Below are positions 34,530-43,766 of a stretch of 64,000 nt of DNA, piece after piece. Positions within the stretch are counted from its first letter, which is position 1, and every line of letters begins with the position of its first letter. A model generated the notes under the pieces. It saw only the letters and a program-made list of their open reading frames with translations, ran no database searches and was not told where the DNA came from. The stretch comes from Lysobacteraceae bacterium CU05-9 (lineage in GTDB: Bacteria > Pseudomonadota > Gammaproteobacteria > Xanthomonadales > Xanthomonadaceae), in assembly GCA_007556525.1 (NCBI GenBank), contig SWJS01000002.1:1-64000 (forward strand). Direction: 5' to 3'. A program made the translations under genes and the position numbers.

Positions 34530-35489
34530 ATGAGCGAATTCGATGCCAGTGTTTCTGCTGGTGAAATCTTCGAACAACAACAAGAGCGCCTGAACCTTCG
34601 CTGGGTTGCAGGCGCTCAAGGTGCTGGGCGACGGATTGAATCATCGCACTCCAAATCGCGGCGCCCTTCCCTTGCCGGCTATCTCAACATCATCTATCCG
34701 AACAAGGTGCAGATCCTCGGCTCGGAAGAGTTGCAGTGGCTGGATGCGTTGGATTCCAGGCAGCGCTGGGAAACGATTCAGAAGATCTTTCAGTTTGAAC
34801 CTGCGGCGATCATCGTTTCAAAAAATCAAAGCGTCCCCGAAGACTTGATCGAAGTCGCCGAGGAAACGCAGACTGCGCTGTGGGTATCACCGCAACGTGG
34901 CCACGAAATCCTCAATCAGCTGCAGTACCGGTTGGCACGTGCACTCGCGCCGCGCATCAGCTTGCATGGCGTCTTCATGGAGATTCATTCGATTGGTGTT
35001 TTGATCACCGGTGAATCGGGTTCGGGTAAGAGCGAACTGGCGTTGGAGTTGATCAGTCGCGGACATCGACTCGTCGCGGACGACATGCCGGAATTTACGC
35101 AGATTGCGCCGGATGTTTTGGACGGGACCTGTCCGGAGATGTTGCAGGATCTGATTGAAGTGCGCGGCCTGGGCATCATGAATATCCGTCAGATGTTCGG
35201 TGACACTTCAGTGAAGAAGAACAAATATTTGCGCCTGATTGTGCATTTGACGAAGCCAACGACAGAAGTGCCGATTGCGGGAATTGAACGTCTGATCGGC
35301 GATAATGCAACGAGACGGATTTTGGAACTGGATGTACCAATGATTACCCTACCCGTGATGCCGGGACGCAACTTGGCTGTTTTGACCGAGTCTGCTGCAC
35401 GCTTGCATGCGTTGCGCATGAAGGGCATCAATCCGGCGATTGCATTCGTTGCGCGACATACGCAGTTGCTGCAGTCCGGAGATCAATGA
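34530..35489 (+). CDS. hprK: HPr kinase/phosphorylase
   Basis: A 319-residue bifunctional enzyme that phosphorylates HPr on Ser46 and removes the phosphate. The catalytic His146 (RISLHGVF), P-loop GESGSGKS (161–168) and HPrK signature [15 protein letters not shown] (210–224) are present. Its target serine is present in the HPr encoded downstream. The stop overlaps rapZ by ATGA. Confidence 0.97.
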   Translation: MSEFDASVSAGEIFEQQQERLNLRWVAGAQGAGRRIESSHSKSRRPSLAGYLNIIYPNKVQILGSEELQWLDALDSRQRWETIQKIFQFEPAAIIVSKNQSVPEDLIEVAEETQTALWVSPQRGHEILNQLQYRLARALAPRISLHGVFMEIHSIGVLITGESGSGKSELALELISRGHRLVADDMPEFTQIAPDVLDGTCPEMLQDLIEVRGLGIMNIRQMFGDTSVKKNKYLRLIVHLTKPTTEVPIAGIERLIGDNATRRILELDVPMITLPVMPGRNLAVLTESAARLHALRMKGINPAIAFVARHTQLLQSGDQ

Positions 35490-36373
35490 TGCCGACGGGT
35501 GAACAGCAGCGGTTGATTTTGGTGTCGGGTTTGTCGGGTGCCGGAAAGTCGGTTGCGCTGCATACGTTCGAAGATCTTGGTTACTACTGCGTGGACAATT
35601 TGCCGGCGCAGATGTTGCCTTCGTTCCTGCAGACGTTCCGCTCGTCGTCCACGCATTCGCATATGCCTTTGGCGGTCGGTATTGATGCGCGCAGTCATTA
35701 CGATGAAGCATCGACACTTGCCAATTCCATCAGTCAATTGCGCGAAGACGATTGGGTGGATGTGGGGGTCGTGTTTTTTGATTCGACCGAACAAGTCTTG
35801 CTGCAGCGTTATGCGGACTCACGCCGCCGTCATCCGTTGAGCATGAATGGGCTGCCGTTGCTGGATTCGATTCGGCTGGAAATGAAGCAGCTGGAACAGG
35901 TTAAGAACATTGCCGACGTCGTCATCGACACGAGCCAGATGAACGTGCATCAGTTGCGTCGCGAATTGCGCGAGCGCTTCCGGACGAATTCGGAAGGTGG
36001 CGTGACGCTATTGTTCGAATCGTTCGCTTATCGCCGCGGCGTGCCGACCGAAGCGGATCTCGTGTTTGATGCGCGCGCGTTGTCCAATCCGCATTGGAAC
36101 GCGGAGCTGCGTCCGATGACGGGCTTGCATCCGAATATCCGTGCGTTCCTGCTCGGTCAGGACGACGTGCAACTGTACGTCAAGCAAGTCGATGAGTTCC
36201 TGTCGACGTGGATCGCGAAGTTGGCGACGGATACGACGCGAAGCTACATCACGGTTGCATTTGGATGCAGTGGCGGGAAGCATCGGTCAGTTTTTCTCGC
36301 GGAATATTTCGCGGCGCGTGCGCGTGAGATGGGCTTTGATGACGTTGCGGTCAATCATCGCGAGATCGAATGA
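35486..36373 (+). CDS. rapZ: RNase adapter protein RapZ
   Basis: A 295-residue P-loop protein (GLSGAGKS, 15–22) with the C-terminal domain that binds small RNA or GlcN6P in E. coli ([25 protein letters not shown]…[20 protein letters not shown]). It regulates GlmS synthesis in enterobacteria by guiding RNase E; here its partner RNAs are not in view. It starts inside the hprK stop. Confidence 0.96.
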   Translation: MMPTGEQQRLILVSGLSGAGKSVALHTFEDLGYYCVDNLPAQMLPSFLQTFRSSSTHSHMPLAVGIDARSHYDEASTLANSISQLREDDWVDVGVVFFDSTEQVLLQRYADSRRRHPLSMNGLPLLDSIRLEMKQLEQVKNIADVVIDTSQMNVHQLRRELRERFRTNSEGGVTLLFESFAYRRGVPTEADLVFDARALSNPHWNAELRPMTGLHPNIRAFLLGQDDVQLYVKQVDEFLSTWIAKLATDTTRSYITVAFGCSGGKHRSVFLAEYFAARAREMGFDDVAVNHREIE

Positions 36374-36425
36374 TTTTGGATCAATTTATGGCGGTTATTC
36401 ATGACCGTCTGCTATCGTCAGAATT

Positions 36426-36818
36426 ATGAGCGTTGGAATTGTTTTAATTTCCCATCCGGGAATTGCGTCGTCGATCAAATCGGTGGCGGAACGGATTTTT
36501 GGAAACTTGCCTTTGCGCGTTGAAGTGCTTGAGGTCGGTTTCGATGGGCGCGCGGCGGATTGGCTGCCGTCGTGTTCAACGCAGATGCGCAAGGTCGATC
36601 AAGGTAACGGTGTGCTGTTGCTGGTGGACCTGTATGGTTCGACGCCGAGTAACTGTGCAAAGGAAGCGAGCATGATTGGCACGCCGACGCGACGGGTATC
36701 AGGTTTGAACTTGAGCATGTTGATGCGCGTGCTGAATTATCCGGAGTTGGATCTGGATGGTTTGCAGGCGATGGCGGCGCAGGGCGCGAGAATTGGTGTT
36801 GTGTTGGATGACGCTTAG
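36426..36818 (+). CDS. PTS EIIA component, mannose family
   Basis: A 130-residue EIIA(Man)-type protein. The phospho-acceptor His10 sits in VLISHPGIASS and the conserved LLLVDLYGSTPSNCAKEA block follows. No EIIB, EIIC or EIID gene is nearby, so it probably signals rather than transports. Tandem 40-bp repeats start two bases after its stop. Confidence 0.93.
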   Translation: MSVGIVLISHPGIASSIKSVAERIFGNLPLRVEVLEVGFDGRAADWLPSCSTQMRKVDQGNGVLLLVDLYGSTPSNCAKEASMIGTPTRRVSGLNLSMLMRVLNYPELDLDGLQAMAAQGARIGVVLDDA

Positions 36819-36820
36819 CG

Positions 36821-36927
36821 CGTCATTTGGGTAAGAGGTAAAAGCTGAGCGATGCTGGTGCATCGTTTGGGCAAGGGATAAAAGCTTGGTGGTGCGCGGC
36901 ATCATCATGAGTACGAGGTAAGAGCGA
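36821..36927 (+). repeat. Three 40-bp tandem repeat units between EIIA(Man) and ptsH
   Basis: The segments gtaagaggtaaaagct (36831), gcaagggataaaagct (36871) and gtacgaggtaagagcg (36911) recur at an exact 40-base period; units 1 and 2 agree at about 27 of 40 positions. The third unit runs into ptsH and its GAGG serves as the ptsH ribosome binding site. Each unit thus carries a Shine–Dalgarno-like core. A small stem cgatgc–tggt–gcatcg lies at the first junction. Confidence 0.7.
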
Positions 36928-37197
36928 GTGATTGAACGGAAAATTGTGGTGTCGAATCAGCTGGGCCTGCATGCGCGTGCGACCGCGAAGCTGGTGCAGT
37001 TGCTGGCACCGGTGCAAAGTACGGCGACGTTGAAGGCGAAGGGACGCGAAGTGAATGCGAAGAGCATCATGGGCGTCATGTTGCTCGCCGCCGGCATGGG
37101 CACGGAAATCAATTTGCGTGTGGAAGGTCCCGACGAAGTTGAAGTGGCGGATGCGGTGGTGGATCTTTTTGACAGGAAATTTGACGAAGAAGCGTAA
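36928..37197 (+). CDS. ptsH: Phosphocarrier protein HPr
   Basis: An 89-residue HPr. His15 (QLGLHARATAKLV) is the PEP-dependent phosphorylation site and Ser46 (NAKSIMGVMLLAAGMG) is the HPrK target, at the textbook positions. The start is GTG, with GAGG nine bases upstream. It is followed three bases later by ptsI. Confidence 0.97.
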   Translation: MIERKIVVSNQLGLHARATAKLVQLLAPVQSTATLKAKGREVNAKSIMGVMLLAAGMGTEINLRVEGPDEVEVADAVVDLFDRKFDEEA

Positions 37198-37200
37198 CGG

Positions 37201-38937
37201 ATGAGGCAGGAGTTCAAGGGAATCGGTGCGTCACGTGGCACGGCTTTAGGTCGGGCGCGGGTACGCTTGCCGCATGCTCTTGATATCGAAGAAGTCCACA
37301 TCGACGAATCGCAGGTCGAAGCGGAAATCGCGAAGATGCATGATGCGATCACGCACGTGCGTTCCGAGATGGATGCGTTGCGTGGTCGTCTCACTGGTGC
37401 GTTGGTCAAGGAGATGGGTGAGTTCCTTGATCTGCATGCGTTGATTCTTGATGACCCTGAGCTGATTGAAAGCCTGGATAAGTTGATTCGCACGCGGTTG
37501 ATCGTTGCGGATTATGCGTTGAAGTTGCAACGCGATAAGGTGACGCAGATTTTTTCGGCGATGGATGACACGTACTTGCGTGCGCGCGTCGATGATATTG
37601 ATTTGGTGTTGAGCCGTATTCTCGCCGCCCTGCACCGGCAGACCGCGAAGGTGGATGCGAAGGTCGGTGAAATTCTCGTCGCAGAGAACGTTGCGCCGTC
37701 GGAGTTGCAGGAGCTCGTTGATCAAGGCGTGATTGCAATCGTTACAGTGATGGGCAGCATGTTGTCGCACACGGCGATTCTTGCGCGTTCCATGAACTTG
37801 CCTTTGGTCGTTGGTGCCGTCGGTGTGCTGAAGACACTCAACGATGGCGACACGATTGTTTGTGATGGCGGAACGGGTCTTGTCGTTGTTGAACCGGATG
37901 CCGCAGATTTGCGTGCGCACCGTGAGCGCGACAAGGCGTATCTTGCTGAGCAGAAGCAACTGGACCGCCTGCGTCGCGTTCCAACGGTTACGACGGACGG
38001 CGTTGAAGTGTTGCTGTATGCGAACGCCGAGTCGAATGCGGATGTCACGAAGGCGCGTCGCCTGGGCGCGACCGGGATTGGGTTGTATCGGACGGAATTT
38101 TTGTTCCTGCAAAGTCTGGAATTACCGACCGAAGAAGAACAGTTTCGCGCTTACCGCGATGTGGTATTGGGTATGGCTGGACGACCTGTCACAATCCGCA
38201 CGTTGGATATTGGTGCTGACAAAGCAGACCGCACCGGATTGGCGTTACGTAACGAGCCCAACCCCGCGTTAGGCTTGCGTGGCGTGCGGTTGAGCATGAT
38301 GCGCTCTGGCTTGCTGGAAACGCAGTTACGCGCGCTGTTGCGAGCCAGTGGCTATGGTCCTGTTCGTATTCTCGTGCCGATGGTGTCGTCGCGCGAAGAA
38401 GTGGTGCAAGTCAAGCGTGAGATTGAGCGCTTGAGCACTATGTTGCGCGAGGAAGGTCATGCGGTGGCCGCACAGATTCCGCTGGGCGCAATGATCGAAG
38501 TGCCGGCAGCGGCGATTGCGTTGTCGACCTTCATCAAGTTGGTGGACTTCGTGTCGATCGGCACGAACGATCTCGTGCAGTACATTCTTGCAGTGGATCG
38601 TAACAATGAAGCGATTGGCAATTTGTTTACGCCGTTACATCCGGCGGTGTTGAAGTTGATGCATCAGGTGATTCGCCTCGCACAGAAGCACGGACGCAAG
38701 GTGTCGGTGTGCGGAGAGATGGCCGGTGATTCGACGTTTACATTTTTGCTGTTGAGCCTTGGATTGCGTGAGTTCTCGCTGCATCCGACGACGTTATTGG
38801 AAATCCGCCAAAAAATCCGCACCGCCAACATCGCCTCGCTGGAAGAACATGGGAAGCGGTTGTTGCGCGCGACATCCACCGCTGGCATTGAGCGCTGGAT
38901 GAACCAATACGGCGGCATGGAAATCAATCCTGCATAG
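37201..38937 (+). CDS. ptsI: PTS enzyme I (PEP-protein phosphotransferase)
   Basis: A 578-residue enzyme I. The phospho-histidine is His190 in MGSMLSHTAILARS; the PEP-binding domain carries GATGIGLYRTEFLF, the metal site NDLVQYILAVDRNNE, and the active cysteine in VSVCGEMAGD. It completes a PTS phosphorelay (EI, HPr, EIIA-Man) with HprK but without a sugar permease. Confidence 0.97.
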   Translation: MRQEFKGIGASRGTALGRARVRLPHALDIEEVHIDESQVEAEIAKMHDAITHVRSEMDALRGRLTGALVKEMGEFLDLHALILDDPELIESLDKLIRTRLIVADYALKLQRDKVTQIFSAMDDTYLRARVDDIDLVLSRILAALHRQTAKVDAKVGEILVAENVAPSELQELVDQGVIAIVTVMGSMLSHTAILARSMNLPLVVGAVGVLKTLNDGDTIVCDGGTGLVVVEPDAADLRAHRERDKAYLAEQKQLDRLRRVPTVTTDGVEVLLYANAESNADVTKARRLGATGIGLYRTEFLFLQSLELPTEEEQFRAYRDVVLGMAGRPVTIRTLDIGADKADRTGLALRNEPNPALGLRGVRLSMMRSGLLETQLRALLRASGYGPVRILVPMVSSREEVVQVKREIERLSTMLREEGHAVAAQIPLGAMIEVPAAAIALSTFIKLVDFVSIGTNDLVQYILAVDRNNEAIGNLFTPLHPAVLKLMHQVIRLAQKHGRKVSVCGEMAGDSTFTFLLLSLGLREFSLHPTTLLEIRQKIRTANIASLEEHGKRLLRATSTAGIERWMNQYGGMEINPA

Positions 38938-38940
38938 GGG

Positions 38941-38970
38941 TTACATACGTAATACGGTTCAGGGGATAAT
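38941..38970 (+). promoter_or_regulatory. Possible promoter of mgtE
   Basis: TTACAT (4 of 6) and GATAAT (5 of 6) with an 18-base spacer lie 30 bases before the mgtE ATG, directly after the ptsI stop. Confidence 0.45.
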
Positions 38971-38999
38971 GGGCAGAACTTTTTGTCAGGTCTGTCCCG

Positions 39000-40358
39000 A
39001 TGGCTGAAGCGTTGCGCCACGACAAAACCGCACGTCAATTGCGTCTGCTCTCAGACGCAATCGACAGTGGTCGCCTGGGACCTGTCAAGCGCCTCGTTCA
39101 AACGCTGTCTCCTGCTGAGATCGGCAACCTTCTTGAATCGCTTCCTCCGACCAAGCGCGTCATCGTGTGGGGTCTCGTTGATCCGGAAGATGATGGTGAG
39201 GTTTTGCTGCACGTTGGTGATGAGGTCCGAGAAGGTCTGATCGCAGACATGGACCAGGACGAACTGGTCGCAGCTGTTGAAGATCTCGACATCGACGATT
39301 TGGCGGATCTGGTTGAAGATCTGCCAGAGGCCGTGATGAACGAAGTCGTGCGTTCGATGGACCGCGATGATCGGGAAAGGTTGGAGCAGGTTTTGTCGTA
39401 TGACGAAGACACTGCCGGCCGTTTGATGAATCCGGATGTCGTCACCGTGCGTGCCGATACCACCATTGACGTCGTGTTGCGTTACCTGCGTTTGCGCGGC
39501 GAATTGCCGGATCACACTGACTACCTGTTCGTTGTTTCGAAGCGTCACCAGTACATGGGCCGTTTGTCGGTCGCATCGTTGTTGACCTCTGAGCCGACGA
39601 CGCCGATCAACAAGTTGATTGATCATGATCAGCCAGCGATTGACGTCAACGAATCGGACAATGAAGTCGCGCGTCAATTCTCCGACCATGACTGGGTGTC
39701 CGCGCCGGTCGTCGATGAGAACAATGTTTTGCTCGGCCGTATCACGATCGATGACGTGGTCGACATCATCCGCGAAGAAGCGGAGCACCAGGCGTTGAGC
39801 GCCGCAGGTCTCGATGAAGACGAAGATATGTTCTCGCCGGTCACTCGCGCATTCCGCCGCCGACTGGTTTGGTTGACCGTCAATCTCGGAACTGCGTTTC
39901 TTGCTGCTTCTGTCGTCGATGAGTTTGCCCCGACCATCGAGAAAATTGTCGCGCTCGCCGTCCTGATGCCAATCGTGGCAGGGATGGGCGGTAATGCGGG
40001 GACGCAGGTTTTGACGTTAATGATCCGCGGTTTGGCACTCGGTCAAATCGGTGCATCCAACATCTGGGCGTTGCTGCGAAAGGAACTCTCCGTCGCGTTG
40101 ATCAACGGCGTCGCTCTCGGCACATTCCTGGGCATTGTCGTGTTGGTGTGGTTCCGGGAGCCGATGCTTTCCGTGGTGATCGGTTTCGCATTGATGTTTA
40201 ACATCATTACGTCTGCGGCGGGTGGCGTTCTTGTGCCGCTTGGATTGAAGCGATTGGGATTTGATCCAGCGTTGGCGGGAGGTGTCTTGCTGACGACGTT
40301 GACTGACACCATGGGGTTCCTGGTGTTCTTGGGACTGGCAACGCTCATCTTGCTCTGA
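39000..40358 (+). CDS. mgtE: Magnesium transporter MgtE
   Basis: A 452-residue MgtE. An acidic N-domain (about 1–130), two CBS domains (LMNPDVVTVRADTTIDVVLRYL and the second near 200–260) and about five transmembrane helices from residue 285 are visible, with the pore block PIVAGMGGNAGTQVLTLMIRGLALGQI. The cytoplasmic domains sense Mg2+ and gate the channel. It commonly follows ptsI in this lineage. Confidence 0.95.
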   Translation: MAEALRHDKTARQLRLLSDAIDSGRLGPVKRLVQTLSPAEIGNLLESLPPTKRVIVWGLVDPEDDGEVLLHVGDEVREGLIADMDQDELVAAVEDLDIDDLADLVEDLPEAVMNEVVRSMDRDDRERLEQVLSYDEDTAGRLMNPDVVTVRADTTIDVVLRYLRLRGELPDHTDYLFVVSKRHQYMGRLSVASLLTSEPTTPINKLIDHDQPAIDVNESDNEVARQFSDHDWVSAPVVDENNVLLGRITIDDVVDIIREEAEHQALSAAGLDEDEDMFSPVTRAFRRRLVWLTVNLGTAFLAASVVDEFAPTIEKIVALAVLMPIVAGMGGNAGTQVLTLMIRGLALGQIGASNIWALLRKELSVALINGVALGTFLGIVVLVWFREPMLSVVIGFALMFNIITSAAGGVLVPLGLKRLGFDPALAGGVLLTTLTDTMGFLVFLGLATLILL

Positions 40359-40421
40359 GCATTCGCATTAGTTGGAGTCGGAGTTGGTGGAGTTAGCTCT
40401 TCTGCGATGGATCCCGCGTGT

Positions 40422-41171
40422 TCATTGCGGATCCACGAACTCCCGGAAAATCACTTCATATCCGGACGCTTTCGCCAACTTTTGGACGAGTGCCGTGCCG
40501 ACGATCGGAATGGCACCCATTGCGCGGACACGCTCAAGCGCCGCGGGCTCTGACAAACCGAAACCCACTGCAAGCGGGCGGCCGGAGATCGACTGTAAGT
40601 CCTTTACCCGCTGCGCAATCGGATCGAAATCCTGCGTACCCTCCCCTGTGATTCCCAGACGCGCCACAACGTAGACGAAGCGTTGCGCCGTTGCGTACGC
40701 GTCGCCCGGATCCGGACGTTCCGCAAAAAGCCGCGCAGCACGTTCAACCGACGTCGTCGGCGAAACCAACGGCACAATGTGGTAGCCGGCATCCCTCAAT
40801 GTTGATTCGAACTCGGGCTCTTCGCCGAATGGCAAATCGACGATCAACAGCGAACGAACACGCGTTGCACGCAAACGCTCGATCAATCCCGAGGCTCCCA
40901 TTTGCAATACGGGGTTGAGATATGAGAACAGCACAATGTCCGGACTTTCGCGCACATCGGCAAGACATTCCAAAACACCTTCAAGCGTCACGCGTTGCTC
41001 AATCGCACGCTGCGCTGCTGCTTGCAGAACCGGTCCATCCGCAATTGGATCGGAGTGCGGGACGCCGATTTCAATCGTTGCGATGCCCGCTTTGGCAGCT
41101 GCACGCAGGATGTCCGGCAGTGCATCAAGGGAGGGATCGCCCGCCATGATGAAAGGCATCAAACGTTCCAT
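40422..41171 (-). CDS. trpA: Tryptophan synthase alpha chain
   Basis: A 249-residue alpha subunit that releases indole from indole-glycerol phosphate. It begins MERLMPFIMAGDPSLDALPDIL and shows the catalytic Glu in TIEIGVPHSDPIADGPVLQAA. The family asparate region is represented by SLLIVDLPFGEEPEF and the phosphate loop by AVGFGLSEP. It is the last gene of the trp operon and abuts trpB with no spacer. Confidence 0.95.
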   Translation of the reverse strand: MERLMPFIMAGDPSLDALPDILRAAAKAGIATIEIGVPHSDPIADGPVLQAAAQRAIEQRVTLEGVLECLADVRESPDIVLFSYLNPVLQMGASGLIERLRATRVRSLLIVDLPFGEEPEFESTLRDAGYHIVPLVSPTTSVERAARLFAERPDPGDAYATAQRFVYVVARLGITGEGTQDFDPIAQRVKDLQSISGRPLAVGFGLSEPAALERVRAMGAIPIVGTALVQKLAKASGYEVIFREFVDPQ

Positions 41172-42356
41172 TTAAATCTCCAGACGAGAACGGTAGGTAG
41201 GGGAATCCTTGTCGCCACGACCGGAAAGGCCTAGCAACACCGTGCGGGCACCATCACGCGCAAGGTCACGCAACCGGGCAAGTGCATGACTGGATTCCAA
41301 TGCAGGCAGGATGCCTTCCAATGCGCAGAGTTCCTGCGCCGCGGCCAGTGCTTCATCGTCACTCGCACGCCACACATCGATTAGCCCATCATCAAACCAG
41401 GCCGCGAGCTCCGGTCCGATCGCAGGGTAATCAAGTCCCGCACTGACCGATGCCGTTTCCGCAGTGTGGCCAACCTCGTTTTGCAACAGGAAAGTCCGGC
41501 AACCATGTAACACGCCAATTCGCCCACCGCCGATGCGCGCGGCATGTTCGCCGAGCTGCGTGCCGTGGCCGCCTGCTTCAACAACGACACGGCGCAGCGA
41601 ATCGTTGAGAAATGGTTTGATCAGACCGGAGCTGTTACTGCCACCGCCGACGCAAGCAATGACGGCATCTGGCAGCGAGCCATGACGTTTCAGGATTTGC
41701 TCACGTGCTTCGTCGCCAATCACGGTCTGAAAGGTGCGCACGATCGTCGGGAATGGATGCGGTCCCAGTGCCGAACCAAGAACGTAATGGGCGACGTCGC
41801 AACGCGCGGCCCACGCGCGCAATGCCGCATTGACCGCTTCCTTCAGTGTGCCCTGCCCGCTCTCCACGGCTTCAACTTTCGCGCCGAGCATGCGCATGCG
41901 GAACACGTTGAGCTGCTGCCGCTCCATGTCGACTTCGCCCATGTAGACCGTGCAATTCAGTCCCAACCGCGCACAGGCCGTTGCGGTCGCGACACCGTGT
42001 TGGCCAGCGCCGGTTTCTGCGATGATTTCTTTTTTGCCCATTCGCTTTGCAAGAAGCACTTGTGCAATGGCATTGTTGATCTTGTGCGCACCCGTCAGGC
42101 ATTGGTCTTCGCGCTTGAGGTAGAGATTCTCAAGACCGACGGCCTCAGCCAATCTCGGCGCTGACGTCAACGCCGTTGGACGCCCGACGAAATCATGCAA
42201 TTCCGAATTGAGCGCGTGCAAAAATTCCGGATCCCCCATCGCTGCGACGAACGCTTCTTCAAGTTCGAGCAACGGTGTCATTAACGTTTCCGGCGCATAG
42301 CAACCGCCGAACCCGGATCGCCCGAAGCGCGTCGGCAATTTAAAGTTGGATGGCAT
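41172..42356 (-). CDS. trpB: Tryptophan synthase beta chain
   Basis: A 394-residue PLP enzyme that joins indole and serine. The PLP lysine is in KREDQCLTGAHKINNAIAQ and the phosphate-binding loop is CVGGGSNSSGL; GRPTALTSAPRLAE and AETGAGQHGVATA are typical. I start at ATG 42356, which has GAGGG about 8 bases upstream; it overlaps the trpF end by 17 bases. Confidence 0.96.
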   Translation of the reverse strand: MPSNFKLPTRFGRSGFGGCYAPETLMTPLLELEEAFVAAMGDPEFLHALNSELHDFVGRPTALTSAPRLAEAVGLENLYLKREDQCLTGAHKINNAIAQVLLAKRMGKKEIIAETGAGQHGVATATACARLGLNCTVYMGEVDMERQQLNVFRMRMLGAKVEAVESGQGTLKEAVNAALRAWAARCDVAHYVLGSALGPHPFPTIVRTFQTVIGDEAREQILKRHGSLPDAVIACVGGGSNSSGLIKPFLNDSLRRVVVEAGGHGTQLGEHAARIGGGRIGVLHGCRTFLLQNEVGHTAETASVSAGLDYPAIGPELAAWFDDGLIDVWRASDDEALAAAQELCALEGILPALESSHALARLRDLARDGARTVLLGLSGRGDKDSPTYRSRLEI

Positions 42357-42960
42357 GGACGGCCCTCGTGAAATGCTGGATTTGGGGAATGGATTTACGT
42401 CCGGGCGCGGCTTCAAGTCGCGATGCGGCATCAGCGCCACGGCAATGAATTCGGTGCTGATGGGGCAGTGCCAAAATTCTCGCCCTCACATTGTCGCCCT
42501 CAAGTCCCCCTGCCAACAGGAATGATGAGGGAGGAGGAAATTGCGCAGCGTGATTTTGGCCTGAACCGCCATGTACGCCGGTCTGCGAGGGTGCCGTCTC
42601 CCATAAGTAGAGATCGGCGTTGATGATGTCCTGATCAGGACTGTCCGGCCACGGAAGCAATAACTTCAAATCAAAGGAGTGCACACGGGCATATGCATCC
42701 GCACGTTCCGCCGCGGGCAAATAAGGCTGCACCCAACCAAGTCCGCATGCCAATGCTTCGTCGATGATCGAGTCGATATTGTCCGCAACGCTTACAAGCA
42801 CGCCACGCTGGCCGACATCCGCGCTCGCCTCTTTGAGATTCACGCAATGACGTGGACTCGCCGCATGCCGCACAAAGCCGACTAGGTCCGCCCCAGCTTC
42901 AAGTGCCGCGTGCGCATCAGATGAGCGCGTGATTCCACACACTTTCGCCAACAACGTCAT
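42340..42960 (-). CDS. trpF: Phosphoribosylanthranilate isomerase
   Basis: A 206-residue TIM barrel. The catalytic Cys is in LAKVCGITR, the phosphate sites are HGGSGQ and FLLAGGLEGDNV, and the acid is in ADAASRLEAAPG. The region around residues 125–150 and the strand before ADAASRLE are more divergent than usual, but all catalytic elements are present. The start overlaps the trpC stop (ATGA). Confidence 0.88.
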   Translation of the reverse strand: MTLLAKVCGITRSSDAHAALEAGADLVGFVRHAASPRHCVNLKEASADVGQRGVLVSVADNIDSIIDEALACGLGWVQPYLPAAERADAYARVHSFDLKLLLPWPDSPDQDIINADLYLWETAPSQTGVHGGSGQNHAAQFPPPSSFLLAGGLEGDNVRARILALPHQHRIHCRGADAASRLEAAPGRKSIPQIQHFTRAVHAIQL

Positions 42961-43766
42961 TGCACACACGCCCGCAAAAACAACGCCGGGTCGTCACTGC
43001 GCATCAACGCTTCACCGATCAGGACCGCATCGAAACCTTCCTTGAATGACGCAACGGCATCTTCCGGATTGGTCAAACCGGATTCACGGATCAGAACAGC
43101 GTCCGGAAAAGCATCACGCAATGGAGCAACACTCGGGTGACCGATCGCAAAGCTGGCAAGATCACGTGCGTTCACGCCGACCAATGTGGCGCCACTCTCC
43201 TGCGCAAACGGAATCTCGCTGAAATCATGCAACTCAACGAGCGGCTCCAGTCCACGTGCACGCGCTGCCTCGGCGAACGCCGCTGTGTGCGGACCGAGCA
43301 CACGTGCGATCAATAGCACTGCATCTGCCTGTGCGATCAAGGCAGCTTCATCCAAGTGCTGCTCACTCAGCACGAAGCCTTTGTATAAGCGCGGCATTCC
43401 AAAGTCACGCGCAGCCAAAACTTCGTCCGCACTGCCCTGGAACAGCAGAGGCTCCGCCAGAATTGAAACCGCAGCAGCCCCACCCTCACGGTAGGCGCCC
43501 AATTGCTCCATGAAATCCCGACCCGCCGCGAATGCACCCAAGGAAGGTGATGCCCGTTTGAACTCCGCGATGACCGCGCCGCCACGCTTTAATTTCGTCT
43601 CGCGCAACGCGCGCTCAAACCGTCCTTCGCCCGTGCGCAGTTGCGCGGCAGGTATCGACGTAGCACCAATCCGGGCAAGCTCACTATTCACAACACGACT
43701 GAGATGTGAATCTTCGGGTAAGCGCGCATCACGGACGATCACGTCTGCCGACATCAATGCATTCAT
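42957..43766 (-). CDS. trpC: Indole-3-glycerol phosphate synthase
   Basis: A 269-residue TIM barrel. Hallmarks are AEFKRASPSLGAF (catalytic Lys), VSILAEPLLFQGS, LYKGFVLSEQHLDEA, LVGVNARDLASF and IRESGLTNPEDA. Monofunctional, not fused to TrpF as in enterobacteria. It overlaps trpD by ATGA. Confidence 0.96.
   Translation of the reverse strand: MNALMSADVIVRDARLPEDSHLSRVVNSELARIGATSIPAAQLRTGEGRFERALRETKLKRGGAVIAEFKRASPSLGAFAAGRDFMEQLGAYREGGAAAVSILAEPLLFQGSADEVLAARDFGMPRLYKGFVLSEQHLDEAALIAQADAVLLIARVLGPHTAAFAEAARARGLEPLVELHDFSEIPFAQESGATLVGVNARDLASFAIGHPSVAPLRDAFPDAVLIRESGLTNPEDAVASFKEGFDAVLIGEALMRSDDPALFLRACVQ

Noticed and set aside
36821-36927. CRISPR-like array
   Set aside because: Three units are directly tandem with no spacers and are only partly identical.
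40410-40440. TGGATCC/GGATCCA inverted repeat at the end of trpA as a terminator
   Set aside because: The stem overlaps the trpA stop but no T-run follows on either strand.
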